This document shows, piece after piece, positions 8,274 to 17,173 of a stretch of DNA of 64,000 nt; position 1 is the stretch's first letter; each line of letters opens with the position of its first letter. The notes below the pieces were generated by a model. It did not search any database, was not told the DNA's origin, and saw only the letters and a program-made list of their open reading frames with translations. Source of the DNA: Streptococcus sp. bf_0095 (lineage in GTDB: Bacteria; Bacillota; Bacilli; Lactobacillales; Streptococcaceae); the NCBI RefSeq assembly GCF_004166885.1, contig NZ_RCYU01000002.1, positions 1-64,000 on the forward strand. The letters run 5' to 3'. A program made the position numbers and the translations under genes.

Positions 8274-10628
8274 CTAATTGGTCTGCAAGACCTTTCTTGG
8301 CTTGGTTCCTTCAGCTGGTCCAATGACACCTGCCGCTTCCAAGTCTTCCATGAGGCGAGTGGCCCGGTTAAAACCAACCGATAAGCGGCGCTGAATCATG
8401 GAAGCACTGGCTTTTTGAGTTTCAATCACGAGCGCCTTTGCCTCTTCAAAGAGAGGATCGCCTTCGTCTGAGCCACCCATACCTCCATCAAAGTCTGACT
8501 CAGATACTTCACCTGGATCGAAGGCATCATCATAATCCGCTTCAGCTTGTTCTTTGACGAAGTTGACAATCCGCTCCACATCATCATCTGAGATAAAGGA
8601 TCCTTGTAGACGGATCGGATGATTTTCATCAATCGGTTTAAAGAGCATGTCCCCACGACCGAGCAATTTCTCTGCTCCATTTTCATCCAAGATGGTCCGT
8701 GAGTCGGTCCCGGATGATACCGCAAAAGCGACACGAGAAGGCACATTGGCCTTGATCAAACCTGAGATAACGTCAACCGATGGCCGTTGGGTCGCCAAAA
8801 TCATGTGGATCCCTGCTGCACGCGCCTTCTGTCCGAGGCGAATAATAGCATCTTCCACTTCTTTACTTGCGACCATCATCAAGTCTGCCAACTCATCGAC
8901 AATGACCACAATCAATGGAAGGGGCACTTGCTTCATCTCAGACTGGGCATTGTACTCAGCCACCTTGGCATTAAAGCCAGCAATATTGCGAGCGCCTACT
9001 TTCGAGAAGAGCTCGTAGCGATTTTCCATCTCATCAACAACCTTCTGCAGGGCACGACTGGCCTTGCGTGGGTTGGTCACCACTGGAATCAAAAGGTGAG
9101 GAATATCATTGTAGACAGAAAGCTCCACCATCTTTGGATCGACCATCATAAACTTGACTTCGTCCGGACGAGCCTTCATCAAGATACTCGAAATGATGCC
9201 ATTGACCGCTACTGACTTACCAGATCCGGTAGACCCCGCTACCAAGAGGTGGGGCATCCGAGCCAAATCAAAGGTCCGAGCCGAGCCATCTACAGCCTTC
9301 CCAAGAGGAATCTCAAGGAGTTTGGCTGGGTCTGTCTTGGACTGCTCCCACAATTCACGGAAGGAAACCGTCGCAATCTCTGAGTTGGGCACTTCGATTC
9401 CGACCAGAGACTTCCCTGGAATCGGTGCTTCAATCCGTACATCCTTGGCAGCTAGGGCTAAGGCCAAATCATCTGCTAGGTTGGAGATGCGGTTGACCCG
9501 CACACCGACAGCTGGCTTGACTTCATACTTGGTAACAGAAGGACCGATTTCCGCCCGTTCCACTGTCGCCTTGATGTTAAAGCTTGCAAAGGTCTCTTCC
9601 AAAATGCGGATGTTCTGGCGAACGATGTTTTTCTCTTTGGATTGATTTTTCGGCTTGTCAGGTGCGAAGAGATCAATCGTTGGAAGTTTGTATTGAAGGA
9701 GTTCCTTAGGCGTGAAGTCTACAGTGACTTCTTCATCCATATCCTCCTCTTCTGCGACTTCCTCCATCTCTTCTGGGTAGTCATCCGACCATTCTTCCGA
9801 ATAGCCTTCCTCTTCATTTGGTAGATAAATTTGAGGGTAAGTCTCCTCTGCAGGCGCTTCTGCTTCGATTACAGGTTCTATGACCTCACCTGTCTCAAGA
9901 TCTACAGGATAGCCTTCTGTACTCATGGGACTAGCTTCTGCAAGTAGATCGATGCGGGCAGCCTCCTCTGCTTCTGCTTGAAGGGCCTTCTTCTCTTCAC
10001 GCTCGACAAAGCGCTCTTGGCGACGAATTTCCCGTTTTTCCATAAAGGAGTGAAAAGCTGCGACAGCCTGCTCATACAAATCATAAACCGAATAAGAACT
10101 CATCAAGAGAAGTCCTAATACGATCAAGAGTCCTCCAATGAAATAAGTCCCGATGTTCGAGAGCAAGAAGGCAATCGGCGTATATAAGATTGCTCCTAGT
10201 AGTCCTCCTCCTGCAAAAGAAGAGACGCGAAGGTGCACGAGGTCCCCTAAGATACGTGAGAAGGTTGGCCCGAAAGAAGAGCCTTCAAGTTTCAAGAGGG
10301 AGACAAAGTAAGCTTGATAGATCAGTAGCAAGCCTGCAAAAAGACTTAAAAAGCCAGACAAGGTCCCCTCATGCTTCTCAATCCATTTGAAAAAGAAGAG
10401 GTAGACAATAACAGCCGTCATCGCTACGTAAGCCAGACTACCTACCAAGAGACGGATAAGGTTGTAGGTCACTAAGCCTAAGGCCCCTAATCGTAAAAAG
10501 GCGAAAATGAAGACGAGAGTTAAGACAATCGTCATGATCATTCGGCGAATTGCTTTTTTTCTTTCTATTTCTGCTTTAGACAGTCGTCTTGTCGACCGTG
10601 TTTTTTTTGATTGATTATTGTTTGCCAT
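8274..10628 (-). CDS. ftsK: DNA translocase FtsK/SpoIIIE
   Basis: 784 residues: a basic N-terminal tail, four membrane helices (about 30-190), a Glu-rich linker (about 215-320), the alpha/beta motor with Walker A GSTGSGKS and Walker [14 protein letters not shown], and a C-terminal gamma winged helix ([20 protein letters not shown]). FtsK pumps chromosome ends through the closing septum, guided by KOPS/SRS sequences read by the gamma domain, and activates dimer resolution by XerS in streptococci. A strong extended -10 ends only 7 nt before the ATG, so there is little or no 5' leader. Confidence 0.98.
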   Translation of the reverse strand: MANNNQSKKTRSTRRLSKAEIERKKAIRRMIMTIVLTLVFIFAFLRLGALGLVTYNLIRLLVGSLAYVAMTAVIVYLFFFKWIEKHEGTLSGFLSLFAGLLLIYQAYFVSLLKLEGSSFGPTFSRILGDLVHLRVSSFAGGGLLGAILYTPIAFLLSNIGTYFIGGLLIVLGLLLMSSYSVYDLYEQAVAAFHSFMEKREIRRQERFVEREEKKALQAEAEEAARIDLLAEASPMSTEGYPVDLETGEVIEPVIEAEAPAEETYPQIYLPNEEEGYSEEWSDDYPEEMEEVAEEEDMDEEVTVDFTPKELLQYKLPTIDLFAPDKPKNQSKEKNIVRQNIRILEETFASFNIKATVERAEIGPSVTKYEVKPAVGVRVNRISNLADDLALALAAKDVRIEAPIPGKSLVGIEVPNSEIATVSFRELWEQSKTDPAKLLEIPLGKAVDGSARTFDLARMPHLLVAGSTGSGKSVAVNGIISSILMKARPDEVKFMMVDPKMVELSVYNDIPHLLIPVVTNPRKASRALQKVVDEMENRYELFSKVGARNIAGFNAKVAEYNAQSEMKQVPLPLIVVIVDELADLMMVASKEVEDAIIRLGQKARAAGIHMILATQRPSVDVISGLIKANVPSRVAFAVSSGTDSRTILDENGAEKLLGRGDMLFKPIDENHPIRLQGSFISDDDVERIVNFVKEQAEADYDDAFDPGEVSESDFDGGMGGSDEGDPLFEEAKALVIETQKASASMIQRRLSVGFNRATRLMEDLEAAGVIGPAEGTKPRKVLQTN

Positions 10629-10635
10629 AACCTTT

Positions 10636-10644
10636 ATTATACCA
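10636..10644 (-). promoter_or_regulatory. Extended -10 promoter of ftsK
   Basis: Minus strand TGGTATAAT followed by AAAGGTT and the ATG. The -10 ends 7 nt before the start codon, predicting transcription start at or next to the A of ATG. Confidence 0.65.
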
Positions 10645-10705
10645 CATTTCTAGACTAGTTCTCTAGTAAAATCCTTTTCTCTCATCTACGACATAAACAA
10701 CAAAA

Positions 10706-10728
10706 AACAGTACCTCACAGGTACTGTT
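10706..10728 (-). terminator. Terminator after the 10731 gene
   Basis: Perfect 10-bp stem AACAGTACCT/AGGTACTGTT with a 3-nt loop, then TTTTTTG on the minus strand, 3 bp after the stop codon. Confidence 0.9.
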
Positions 10729-10730
10729 AC

Positions 10731-11282
10731 TTATAGATTTTTCTTTGGGTGGTGGTCGTTGATGGCTTGATGCTCTTTCAACGCTTGTTTTCCTTTTTCC
10801 GTCAACTGATAGCCCCGAACTGTGAACTCTTGTGCCAACTCTTCTTCGGTAAAGTGATTCGCTAAAGCTTGGTTCAAATCGGCTGCTTTCATTTTGGACA
10901 AGCCCGCGACTCCCATCTTTTTAAGAATGGCTTTTTTCATGGTCGCATTGATATGGTCCAGCGAATCAAAAGCGGATTCGATAACAGCATACCCCTTATC
11001 TACCAAAACCTTCAAATGTTCCGGCGCATGAATCCCATAAGTGTATTCGAAGTACTTAGGAAACCAAGTCTCCGTCGTAAATGTTCCAAAATGGATCCGC
11101 CACAAGAGAATGTTATCCCCGGCAAGTAAGCCATCTTGGAGCAACTCCATGTTTCGTTTAGAAACAAGCTTTGGATCCAACAACCAAGCTTCCAAGTCTC
11201 TCTCAAGCGAAATATAAGGTTTCACCTCGTGATCTGCATAAAATTTTTCTAGTATATCTGAAATAGTTGTCATCCTTTTCAT
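10731..11282 (-). CDS. Hypothetical protein with SAP-like C-terminal helices
   Basis: A 183-residue soluble protein I cannot assign to a named family. The C-terminal half (about residues 110-175) has helical segments of the form MKAADLNQALANHF and GYQLTEKGKQALKEH, which look like a SAP/Rho-N-type helix pair. The N-terminal half has a WFPKYFEYTYGIHAPEHLK motif. No signal peptide or membrane segment is seen. It is followed by a strong terminator; the gene upstream on the same strand (11313) ends 30 bp away. The start at 11282 lacks a clear ribosome-binding site; an ATG at 11273 is the alternative. Confidence 0.6.
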   Translation of the reverse strand: MKRMTTISDILEKFYADHEVKPYISLERDLEAWLLDPKLVSKRNMELLQDGLLAGDNILLWRIHFGTFTTETWFPKYFEYTYGIHAPEHLKVLVDKGYAVIESAFDSLDHINATMKKAILKKMGVAGLSKMKAADLNQALANHFTEEELAQEFTVRGYQLTEKGKQALKEHQAINDHHPKKNL

Positions 11283-11312
11283 CTTTCTTTTTTTAAAAAA
11301 TAGACTGTATCC

Positions 11313-12233
11313 TTACCAATCTCTTTCAAGATGAGTCCATTCGGCAAACTCTTGATAAGTCTCCAATACTTTAGTTTGCTTCTCCCCATCATTACTTTCA
11401 TATGTTCCAATCACTTCTAATTTATTTTGACCAAGTGGCGCAAACCAATGCCTAAGCATTTGGTAGGATTCTTCTACGGATATTTTTCTCTTCCGAAATG
11501 CTACCACCATCTTATCTTCTTTATTAGCCTTTCCTAACTGAATAAACTTAGAGTAGTCCTTTTCAAAGTTGATACAGTCACAATACGGATAAGAGAAGAT
11601 AAAGAAATCATTTCGGTTATATACATTACTATTATTAATGGCGTCTCCAAGTGATGTTAAGTTATGACTAGTGGGGTAATTGCTTTTGAGTAATTTCTCT
11701 GTCGTTTCGCCCACTATTTTATTGGAATCCAAGTCCATTTTAACGGTGATTCTGTTCTTTTTTTCATATTGTTGGAGTGTCAACAATAAATATTCCTTTT
11801 CATCCTCAATAACTATATTTCCTTGAAATAACAAATAAAAGTTTTTATCATAATTCTTAACAACTTGGTAGAGATCAACCTTTTCAGGTTTCTTATCTAG
11901 ATAATCTAAATCATAAACAATCGCATGCCAAGTCCAACCTTTTTTGGGTTCCTCGTCTATTCCTTCATTACTTGCAGTCCGTGTTCCTAAAACTAAATAA
12001 CGATCACCAATTGATGCCCATCCATTAAGGGAAGTGAAATCTTCAGAGCCTCGAAAGGAAATTATTCGTTTCTCTTCATCTAGATAGTGTAATTCTTTGA
12101 TCGATCCTGCATCATACTTTTCCCATTTAATTTTATGTTCATTTTTTTGAAGGTCTAAGTTTTTCTTATAGACTATCATAGAGATAGATAGAATCGATAT
12201 TAGAAGTAAAGCTACAATTTTCCATTTTTTCAT
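11313..12233 (-). CDS. Hypothetical membrane-anchored protein
   Basis: About 306 residues. A single N-terminal hydrophobic segment (KKWKIVALLLISILSISMIV) with basic residues in front suggests an uncleaved anchor or signal peptide, and the rest is probably extracellular. No domain is recognised. A PYCDCINF motif carries two Cys near the middle. The sequence is noticeably more AT-rich than the neighbouring housekeeping genes, which fits accessory DNA. I prefer ATG 12233, 9 nt after GAGG; an ATG at 12242 directly abuts the GAGG. It lies just downstream of another membrane protein gene on the same strand. Confidence 0.6.
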   Translation of the reverse strand: MKKWKIVALLLISILSISMIVYKKNLDLQKNEHKIKWEKYDAGSIKELHYLDEEKRIISFRGSEDFTSLNGWASIGDRYLVLGTRTASNEGIDEEPKKGWTWHAIVYDLDYLDKKPEKVDLYQVVKNYDKNFYLLFQGNIVIEDEKEYLLLTLQQYEKKNRITVKMDLDSNKIVGETTEKLLKSNYPTSHNLTSLGDAINNSNVYNRNDFFIFSYPYCDCINFEKDYSKFIQLGKANKEDKMVVAFRKRKISVEESYQMLRHWFAPLGQNKLEVIGTYESNDGEKQTKVLETYQEFAEWTHLERDW

Positions 12234-12296
12234 TTTCAACATCCTCTTTTTAACGACTAGACAGTCATTATAGTTCGTCTAAATCTCTCTTGATCC

Positions 12297-13082
12297 CTAT
12301 TTCGACTGGAAAGGAGATACACGGTTGTCCTCATCCTTCAAGTATTGTTGCGCCTTTTGAACGATATAGAGCGACTCATCTTCTGAAACTAACTTGCGAA
12401 AGAGCTCTTCCGCTCTAGACTTATCGCCTTTAAGAGTAGCATTCAAGGCTTGGTAGTAGATAATCTCTAACTGCTGGTATTTGAAATCATTGCTTAAATC
12501 TTCGAAATAGTCATTGCTTTGGTGGGCAATGGTTAAATCATAAAGAGCGAGACAGACCTTTCTTGTTTTCTCAGCTAGTGTAGGGTCTGTAATGGTAAAT
12601 CCATTTAACTGAGCCTCTAGCTCCTCTCTAGACAAATCAGGATCTGTTAGGACGATTGATCGCATGAGATAACTCTCAAAAAAGTTCTTATATTTTTGCG
12701 GTAGTTCCTTCTGACTGAGTGCTTCTCTAGCTTCTTTTATGACAATATCGAAATCTCCCATCATAAAAGAATAAGCGACTGATGTCAGCTTCATATCTAT
12801 CTGTAAAATGGGCTTTTTCACATTCTTGTTCAACTGAAGGTATTGCTGCCAAAAAGCTAAATCTAAGTCTACATGGAGCAAGGTGTTGCACTTGTTGGTG
12901 TAGCTCTTCTTAAGCAAGTAGATAAATAAAAACAAGCCTGCAAGGACCAATAAGAGGCCAGCAGTCTGAAGAAGGGTATCTCTGACCACGAACCCAATGC
13001 AAATAATCAAAAGCATTGCCAAGACGCCTGCAGATCTAATATAGAGTCTATAGTTTTTGCGTAGAGTTTTATAATCCATCAT
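12297..13082 (-). CDS. Hypothetical protein, two membrane helices plus TPR-like helical domain
   Basis: 261 residues. Two adjacent hydrophobic helices (about 17-34 and 38-56) are followed by a cytoplasmic-looking helical region that resembles TPR repeats (for example YYQALNATLKGDKSRAEELFRKLV). No family name is certain; similar tail-anchored or bitopic TPR proteins are common in streptococci. TAGGAGG precedes the start, where ATG 13082 and ATG 13079 are both possible. The gene is divergent from slrA and upstream of the AT-rich hypothetical gene, with which it may be transcribed. Confidence 0.6.
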   Translation of the reverse strand: MMDYKTLRKNYRLYIRSAGVLAMLLIICIGFVVRDTLLQTAGLLLVLAGLFLFIYLLKKSYTNKCNTLLHVDLDLAFWQQYLQLNKNVKKPILQIDMKLTSVAYSFMMGDFDIVIKEAREALSQKELPQKYKNFFESYLMRSIVLTDPDLSREELEAQLNGFTITDPTLAEKTRKVCLALYDLTIAHQSNDYFEDLSNDFKYQQLEIIYYQALNATLKGDKSRAEELFRKLVSEDESLYIVQKAQQYLKDEDNRVSPFQSK

Positions 13083-13211
13083 TTAGCCTCCTATCCATGA
13101 TTTGTTTTATTTTAGGAATTCGTTCATTTTCCAACAAAACAAGTTACCTCCCATCATACCTCATTTTTCATAGGCCCGCAAGCTGAATATCGCCTCATCC
13201 AAAGGATAGAT

Positions 13212-13240
13212 TTGAATCAAATGGAAAATTAAGGTACAAT
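13212..13240 (+). promoter_or_regulatory. Promoter of slrA
   Basis: TTGAAT (13212-13217), 17-bp spacer, TACAAT (13235-13240), 32 bp before the start codon. Confidence 0.75.
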
Positions 13241-13272
13241 AGAGGGTAGACTAATGTGTTGAAAGGATTAAT

Positions 13273-14097
13273 ATGAAAAAATTAATTGCCCTACTTGTAT
13301 TTTCCGGTTTAGCTTTGGCAGGATGTGGCTCTAATCAATCAGATACAAAGACATCCTCTAGCTCGGCTTCAGAAACTAAGCAATCAACTACTTCTAGCGT
13401 AGATGCTAGTGAACAAAAGAAATTAGATCAGCTTCGTAAGGATATCCAAGATGCGATGACCAATGAAAATGCGGTCTTTCCTCAGCTCTCCAACGAAGTT
13501 GCTGAAGATGAAGCTGTCGTGAAAATCACGACCAACAAAGGGGACATTACCGTTAAGCTCTTTCCGAAATACGCACCTTTAGCCGTTGAGAATTTCTTAA
13601 CCCACGCTAAGGATGGCTATTATAATGGCCTCCTCTTCCACCGCGTGATTAATAACTTTATGATCCAAACAGGAGATCCTAAAGGAGATGGTACAGGTGG
13701 TGAGTCCATTTGGAAAGGAAAAGATAGCTCTAAAGATTCAGGAGCAGGCTTTGAAAATGAATACTCTCCTTACCTCTACAATCTTCGTGGTGCTTTAGCC
13801 ATGGCCAATTCCGGTCCAAATACAAATGGTAGCCAATTCTATATTAACCAAAATAAAGAAGACTGGTCCAGCAAGCTTCCAACTGAGCGCTTCCCTGCTA
13901 AAATCATCGAAGCCTATAAGAATGGTGGAAACCCTACCCTTGATGGTGGGAACTACACTGTCTTTGGACAAGTCATCGACGGCATGGATGTAGTCGACAA
14001 AATTGCCGAAGTTGAAACGGACGACAAAGACAAACCAAAAGAAGATGTCAAAATTGAAAAAATGGAAATCGTAAAAGACTACGATTTCAAGAAATAA
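13273..14097 (+). CDS. slrA: Cyclophilin-type peptidyl-prolyl isomerase lipoprotein (streptococcal lipoprotein rotamase A)
   Basis: A 274-residue lipoprotein: a signal peptide with lipobox LALAGC (Cys18), a Ser/Thr-rich linker, then a cyclophilin domain (about 80-270) with the [20 protein letters not shown] and [18 protein letters not shown] motifs that line the proline-isomerase site. It is anchored to the outer face of the membrane and helps fold exported proteins. It matches pneumococcal SlrA in architecture and in lying next to an ABC-F gene. AAAGGA precedes the ATG, and a terminator follows 4 bp after the stop. Confidence 0.93.
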   Translation: MKKLIALLVFSGLALAGCGSNQSDTKTSSSSASETKQSTTSSVDASEQKKLDQLRKDIQDAMTNENAVFPQLSNEVAEDEAVVKITTNKGDITVKLFPKYAPLAVENFLTHAKDGYYNGLLFHRVINNFMIQTGDPKGDGTGGESIWKGKDSSKDSGAGFENEYSPYLYNLRGALAMANSGPNTNGSQFYINQNKEDWSSKLPTERFPAKIIEAYKNGGNPTLDGGNYTVFGQVIDGMDVVDKIAEVETDDKDKPKEDVKIEKMEIVKDYDFKK

Positions 14098-14100
14098 GCA

Positions 14101-14124
14101 AAAGAGAACCGCACGGTTCTCTTT
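14101..14124. terminator. Bidirectional terminator between slrA and the ABC-F gene
   Basis: Perfect 11-bp stem AAAGAGAACCG/CGGTTCTCTTT with a 2-base spacer as tip, T run on both sides. It lies between convergent stop codons. Confidence 0.85.
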
Positions 14125-14130
14125 TTGTGT

Positions 14131-15672
14131 TTACGTCAATTCATTAAAGTCCCAGATTTGGTCCATCCAGCCTTCATAGAAGTCTGGCTCGTGGCAAACC
14201 ATGAGGATCGATCCTTTGTATTCTTTAAGGGCCCGTTTCAATTCATCCTTGGCATCCACATCCAAGTGGTTGGTCGGCTCGTCCAGTACCAAGACATTGT
14301 TTTCACGGTTCATCAAAAGACAGAAACGCACCTTGGCTTGCTCCCCACCGGATAGCACCTGAATTTGGCTCTCGATGTGTTTAGTGGTCAAACCACAGCG
14401 AGCAAGGGCTGCACGGACTTCTGCTTGGTTGAGAGCTGGAAAGGCATTCCAGACTGCCTCTAGCGGTGTCTGACGATTGCCCCCTTCGACCTCTTGCTCA
14501 AAATAGCCTAGTTCGAGGTAATCTCCCCGCTCTACTTCTCCAGCAATTGGTGGGATGATTCCCAACAAGCTCTTTAAGAGAGTGGTTTTCCCGATCCCGT
14601 TAGCTCCGATGATGGCTACCTTTTGATTGCGCTCAAAGGTTAGGTTCAAAGGCTTGGTCAAAGGACGGTCATAGCCAATCTGGAGATCCTTGGCTTGGAA
14701 AATAAAGCGTCCAGGAGTCCGGGCATTTTTAAATTCAAAGGATGGCTTTGGTTTCTCACTTTGCAACTCAATGAGTTCCATCTTGTCCAGCTTCTTCTGA
14801 CGAGACATGGCCATATTCCGTGTCGCCACACGCGCCTTATTGCGGGCTACGAAATCTTTGAGGTCAGCAATCTCTTTTTGTTGGCGCTCATAAGCCGCTT
14901 CCAATTGCGATTTCTTCATTTCATAGACTTCGAGGAATTGGTAATAGTCCCCAGAATAGCGGGTCAACTGTTGATTTTCCACATGGTAGACGATGTTGAT
15001 TACATCATTCAAGAAAGGAATATCGTGGGAAATAAGGACAAAGGCATTTTCATAATTCTGCAAGTAGCGCTTGAGCCAATCGATGTGCTCCGCATCCAAG
15101 TAGTTAGTTGGCTCATCTAGTAGCAAGATATCAGGTTTTTCTAGCAAGAGTTTGGCCAAGAGGACCTTGGTCCGCTGCCCACCTGAAAGAGCCGTCACAT
15201 CCGTCTCCATGCCAAAGTCCATGACCCCAAGAGCACGCGCCACCTCATCGATCTTGGCATCCAAGGTATAGAAATCCCGACTTTCTAACCGATCCTGGAG
15301 CTCTCCGACTTCTTCCATCAGAGCATCCATATCCGCTCCATCTTCAGCCATTTCCATATAGAGGTCATTGATGCGAGCCTCTGCTTTAAAGAGCTCGTCG
15401 AAAGCTGTCCGTAAAACATCGCGTACCGTTTGCCCTTCTTTTAGGACAGCATGCTGGTCCAGATAGCCAGCGGTCACATACTTAGACCACTCGACCTTCC
15501 CTTCATCAGGTTGCATCTTGCCCGTCACGATGCTCATGAAGGTGGATTTCCCTTCACCATTGGCCCCTACCAATCCGATATGCTCTCCCTTTAACAAGCG
15601 GAAGGACACATCCTCAAAAATAGCCCGGTCTCCAAAGCCGTGGCTTAAATTTTTCACCTCTAAAATACTCAT
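14131..15672 (-). CDS. ABC-F family ATPase (ribosome-associated)
   Basis: A 513-residue soluble protein with two ABC ATPase domains and no membrane domain. The Walker A motifs are GANGEGKST (about 36-44) and GANGIGKTT (about 345-353), and both signature motifs are LSGG (LSGGQRTKV, LSGGEQAKV). Between the halves lies the charged P-site tRNA-interaction-type linker (about 240-310). ABC-F proteins act on the ribosomal E site as translation factors or antibiotic-resistance proteins; this chromosomal member is likely a housekeeping translation factor, and no resistance is implied. It is transcribed from its own extended -10 promoter and convergent with slrA. Confidence 0.9.
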   Translation of the reverse strand: MSILEVKNLSHGFGDRAIFEDVSFRLLKGEHIGLVGANGEGKSTFMSIVTGKMQPDEGKVEWSKYVTAGYLDQHAVLKEGQTVRDVLRTAFDELFKAEARINDLYMEMAEDGADMDALMEEVGELQDRLESRDFYTLDAKIDEVARALGVMDFGMETDVTALSGGQRTKVLLAKLLLEKPDILLLDEPTNYLDAEHIDWLKRYLQNYENAFVLISHDIPFLNDVINIVYHVENQQLTRYSGDYYQFLEVYEMKKSQLEAAYERQQKEIADLKDFVARNKARVATRNMAMSRQKKLDKMELIELQSEKPKPSFEFKNARTPGRFIFQAKDLQIGYDRPLTKPLNLTFERNQKVAIIGANGIGKTTLLKSLLGIIPPIAGEVERGDYLELGYFEQEVEGGNRQTPLEAVWNAFPALNQAEVRAALARCGLTTKHIESQIQVLSGGEQAKVRFCLLMNRENNVLVLDEPTNHLDVDAKDELKRALKEYKGSILMVCHEPDFYEGWMDQIWDFNELT

Positions 15673-15705
15673 GATTGACTCTCTTTCATTGATTTCACTC
15701 GTATG

Positions 15706-15714
15706 ATTATATCA
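15706..15714 (-). promoter_or_regulatory. Extended -10 promoter of the ABC-F gene
   Basis: Minus strand TGATATAAT at 15714-15706, 33 bp upstream of the start codon. No good -35 is seen. Confidence 0.6.
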
Positions 15715-15730
15715 TCTTCAAGACAAAATT

Positions 15731-15753
15731 AAAAGGGAGTCCAACTCCCTTTT
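15731..15753 (-). terminator. Terminator of the tmk-holB-yabA-rsmI operon
   Basis: Perfect 10-bp stem AAAAGGGAGT/ACTCCCTTTT with a 3-nt loop and a T-rich tail on the minus strand, 4 bp after the last stop codon. Confidence 0.9.
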
Positions 15754-15756
15754 CTC

Positions 15757-16110
15757 TTACAAACCTAAGTCCGCATATGGTTTCCGGTAGCCCACTTGAA
15801 CAACTTTTCCGTCCTTCACTAAGAGAGGGCGTTTGATCAGCATGCCATCGCTAGCTAAAAGGTCTGCCGCTTCTTCTACCGAAAGCTGATCCACCTTGTC
15901 TTTCAAGCCCAACTCCCGATACTTCATCCCACTAGTGTTAAAGAAGGATTTGATTGGTAGGGAAGACTCCTTGATCCAGGTTTGTAGTTGTTCACTGGTC
16001 GGTGTGTCTACCACGATGTCTTGGCTATCAAACTCGCAACCTAAGCTCGTTAACTCCGATTTCGCCTTGCGGCAGGTCGAACATTTTGGGTATTCAATAA
16101 ATGATAACAT
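15757..16110 (-). CDS. ArsC/Spx-family protein (YusI-like)
   Basis: A 117-residue thioredoxin-fold protein of the arsenate reductase ArsC/Spx superfamily. It has a CSTC (CXXC) motif in YPKCSTCRKA at the N-terminus and the conserved block FFNTSGMKYRELGLKDK, then DGMLIKRPLLV. It resembles B. subtilis YusI more than Spx itself. The physiological substrate is unknown; reduction of a thiol or mixed disulfide is the likely chemistry. It is the last gene of the tmk operon, 9 bp after ogt, and ends at a strong terminator. Confidence 0.85.
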   Translation of the reverse strand: MLSFIEYPKCSTCRKAKSELTSLGCEFDSQDIVVDTPTSEQLQTWIKESSLPIKSFFNTSGMKYRELGLKDKVDQLSVEEAADLLASDGMLIKRPLLVKDGKVVQVGYRKPYADLGL

Positions 16111-16119
16111 CTTTTCTCC

Positions 16120-16608
16120 TTATTCTTTCCAAGATATGGCCTCATGTTGCAACAGCCAACGTTTGCGATCTAGACCAGCAGCATAGCCAGTCAACTTTTT
16201 CTCCGTCCCCAGCACCCGATGACATGGGATGAGGAGGAGTAAGGGATTCCGACCTACTGCTTGACCGATGGCTTGAGCCGATCTGCAAGACAAGGTCCGG
16301 GCGATCTCTCCATAAGTCCGACTCTCCCCATAGGGAATCTGAGCTAGGTAGGTCCAGACTCTTTGTTGAAAGTCTGTCCCTTGAGGAGATAGGGGAAAGG
16401 GCATGGAAGGATTTTCCCCCATAAAGTATCGATCCAGCCATTCAAAGACAGCTCCATGAAGTGGCTGACAAGCTTCTTCGATATGCTCAAGCCCCTGCTC
16501 ACAATTGGCTTGGTCACAAAACCAGATCCCAACTAGACTTTCCTCATCCACCACAACAGATAGAGGTCCCAAGGGACTCTGATAGAGTTGCCGATAGAAC
16601 CTAGTCAT
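16120..16608 (-). CDS. ogt: Methylated-DNA-[protein]-cysteine S-methyltransferase
   Basis: About 162 residues from ATG 16608. The C-terminal half carries the helix-turn-helix and the active-site motif IPCHRVLG, in which the Cys accepts the alkyl group from O6-methylguanine in a suicide reaction. The upstream GTG 16650 has no ribosome-binding site. ATG 16608 overlaps the end of the GNAT gene by 8 bp, as expected for translational coupling, and gives the usual family N-terminus (MTRFYRQLYQSPLGPL). It belongs to the tmk operon. A second, much shorter MGMT-family gene is at 60594-60905. Confidence 0.9.
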   Translation of the reverse strand: MTRFYRQLYQSPLGPLSVVVDEESLVGIWFCDQANCEQGLEHIEEACQPLHGAVFEWLDRYFMGENPSMPFPLSPQGTDFQQRVWTYLAQIPYGESRTYGEIARTLSCRSAQAIGQAVGRNPLLLLIPCHRVLGTEKKLTGYAAGLDRKRWLLQHEAISWKE

Positions 16609-17173
16609 TTTGAGACTGTTCTGCACGGTAGTCCCAGCGATCGTCTTCACTGATCACTTGGAAAAGGCTGGTCTCTGCCTTCCGTTTAATCTTCTGATAA
16701 GCGAGACGGACACCATCAATTGGAACCTTTCCACAGTAATGGAAGCCTAACTTCTCTAAAAGATGTTGCATGACCTTGTTGTCAGGATGGGTATCACAGC
16801 GAAAGTCTGGGCCTTTCTCTCCTTCGATCAAGCCTTGAAGGAAGGTTTGGGCTACGCCTCGTCCAGCAGCTTCTTTGGCAACAGCGATCCGGTGGAAACT
16901 GATATAGAGATAGTTATCATGTTCCCATTTTCCGTCATAAATGTCATTATAAGCAGCTTCATTTCCCTTATAGAGAGCAGCATAGGCAACGACTTCTTGA
17001 TTCTCTACAGCTACATAACCACGGCTTTCTAGGATATCCTCAAAAATGATTTCTTGATCCGGATAACCATCCTGCCATTGATCCACGCCAGCTGCAGCTA
17101 AGCTGTCCTTGCCATCTTGGATGATTTCCATAATCCGATTGATTTCATTGGGATAGGCCATTCTAATTTCCAT
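16601..17173 (-). CDS. GNAT family N-acetyltransferase
   Basis: About 190 residues from ATG 17173 (MEIRMAYPNEINRIMEI), 7 nt after AGGAG. This start overlaps the end of rsmI by 11 bp. The GNAT fold is shown by the acetyl-CoA-binding motif AVAKEAAGRGVAQTFLQGL, with beta strands ISFHRIAV before it and the HPDNKVMQHLLEKLGFHYCG C-terminal motif after it. The acceptor substrate cannot be inferred. Upstream in-frame codons (to TTG 17248) lie inside rsmI and lack a ribosome-binding site. Confidence 0.87.
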   Translation of the reverse strand: MEIRMAYPNEINRIMEIIQDGKDSLAAAGVDQWQDGYPDQEIIFEDILESRGYVAVENQEVVAYAALYKGNEAAYNDIYDGKWEHDNYLYISFHRIAVAKEAAGRGVAQTFLQGLIEGEKGPDFRCDTHPDNKVMQHLLEKLGFHYCGKVPIDGVRLAYQKIKRKAETSLFQVISEDDRWDYRAEQSQND

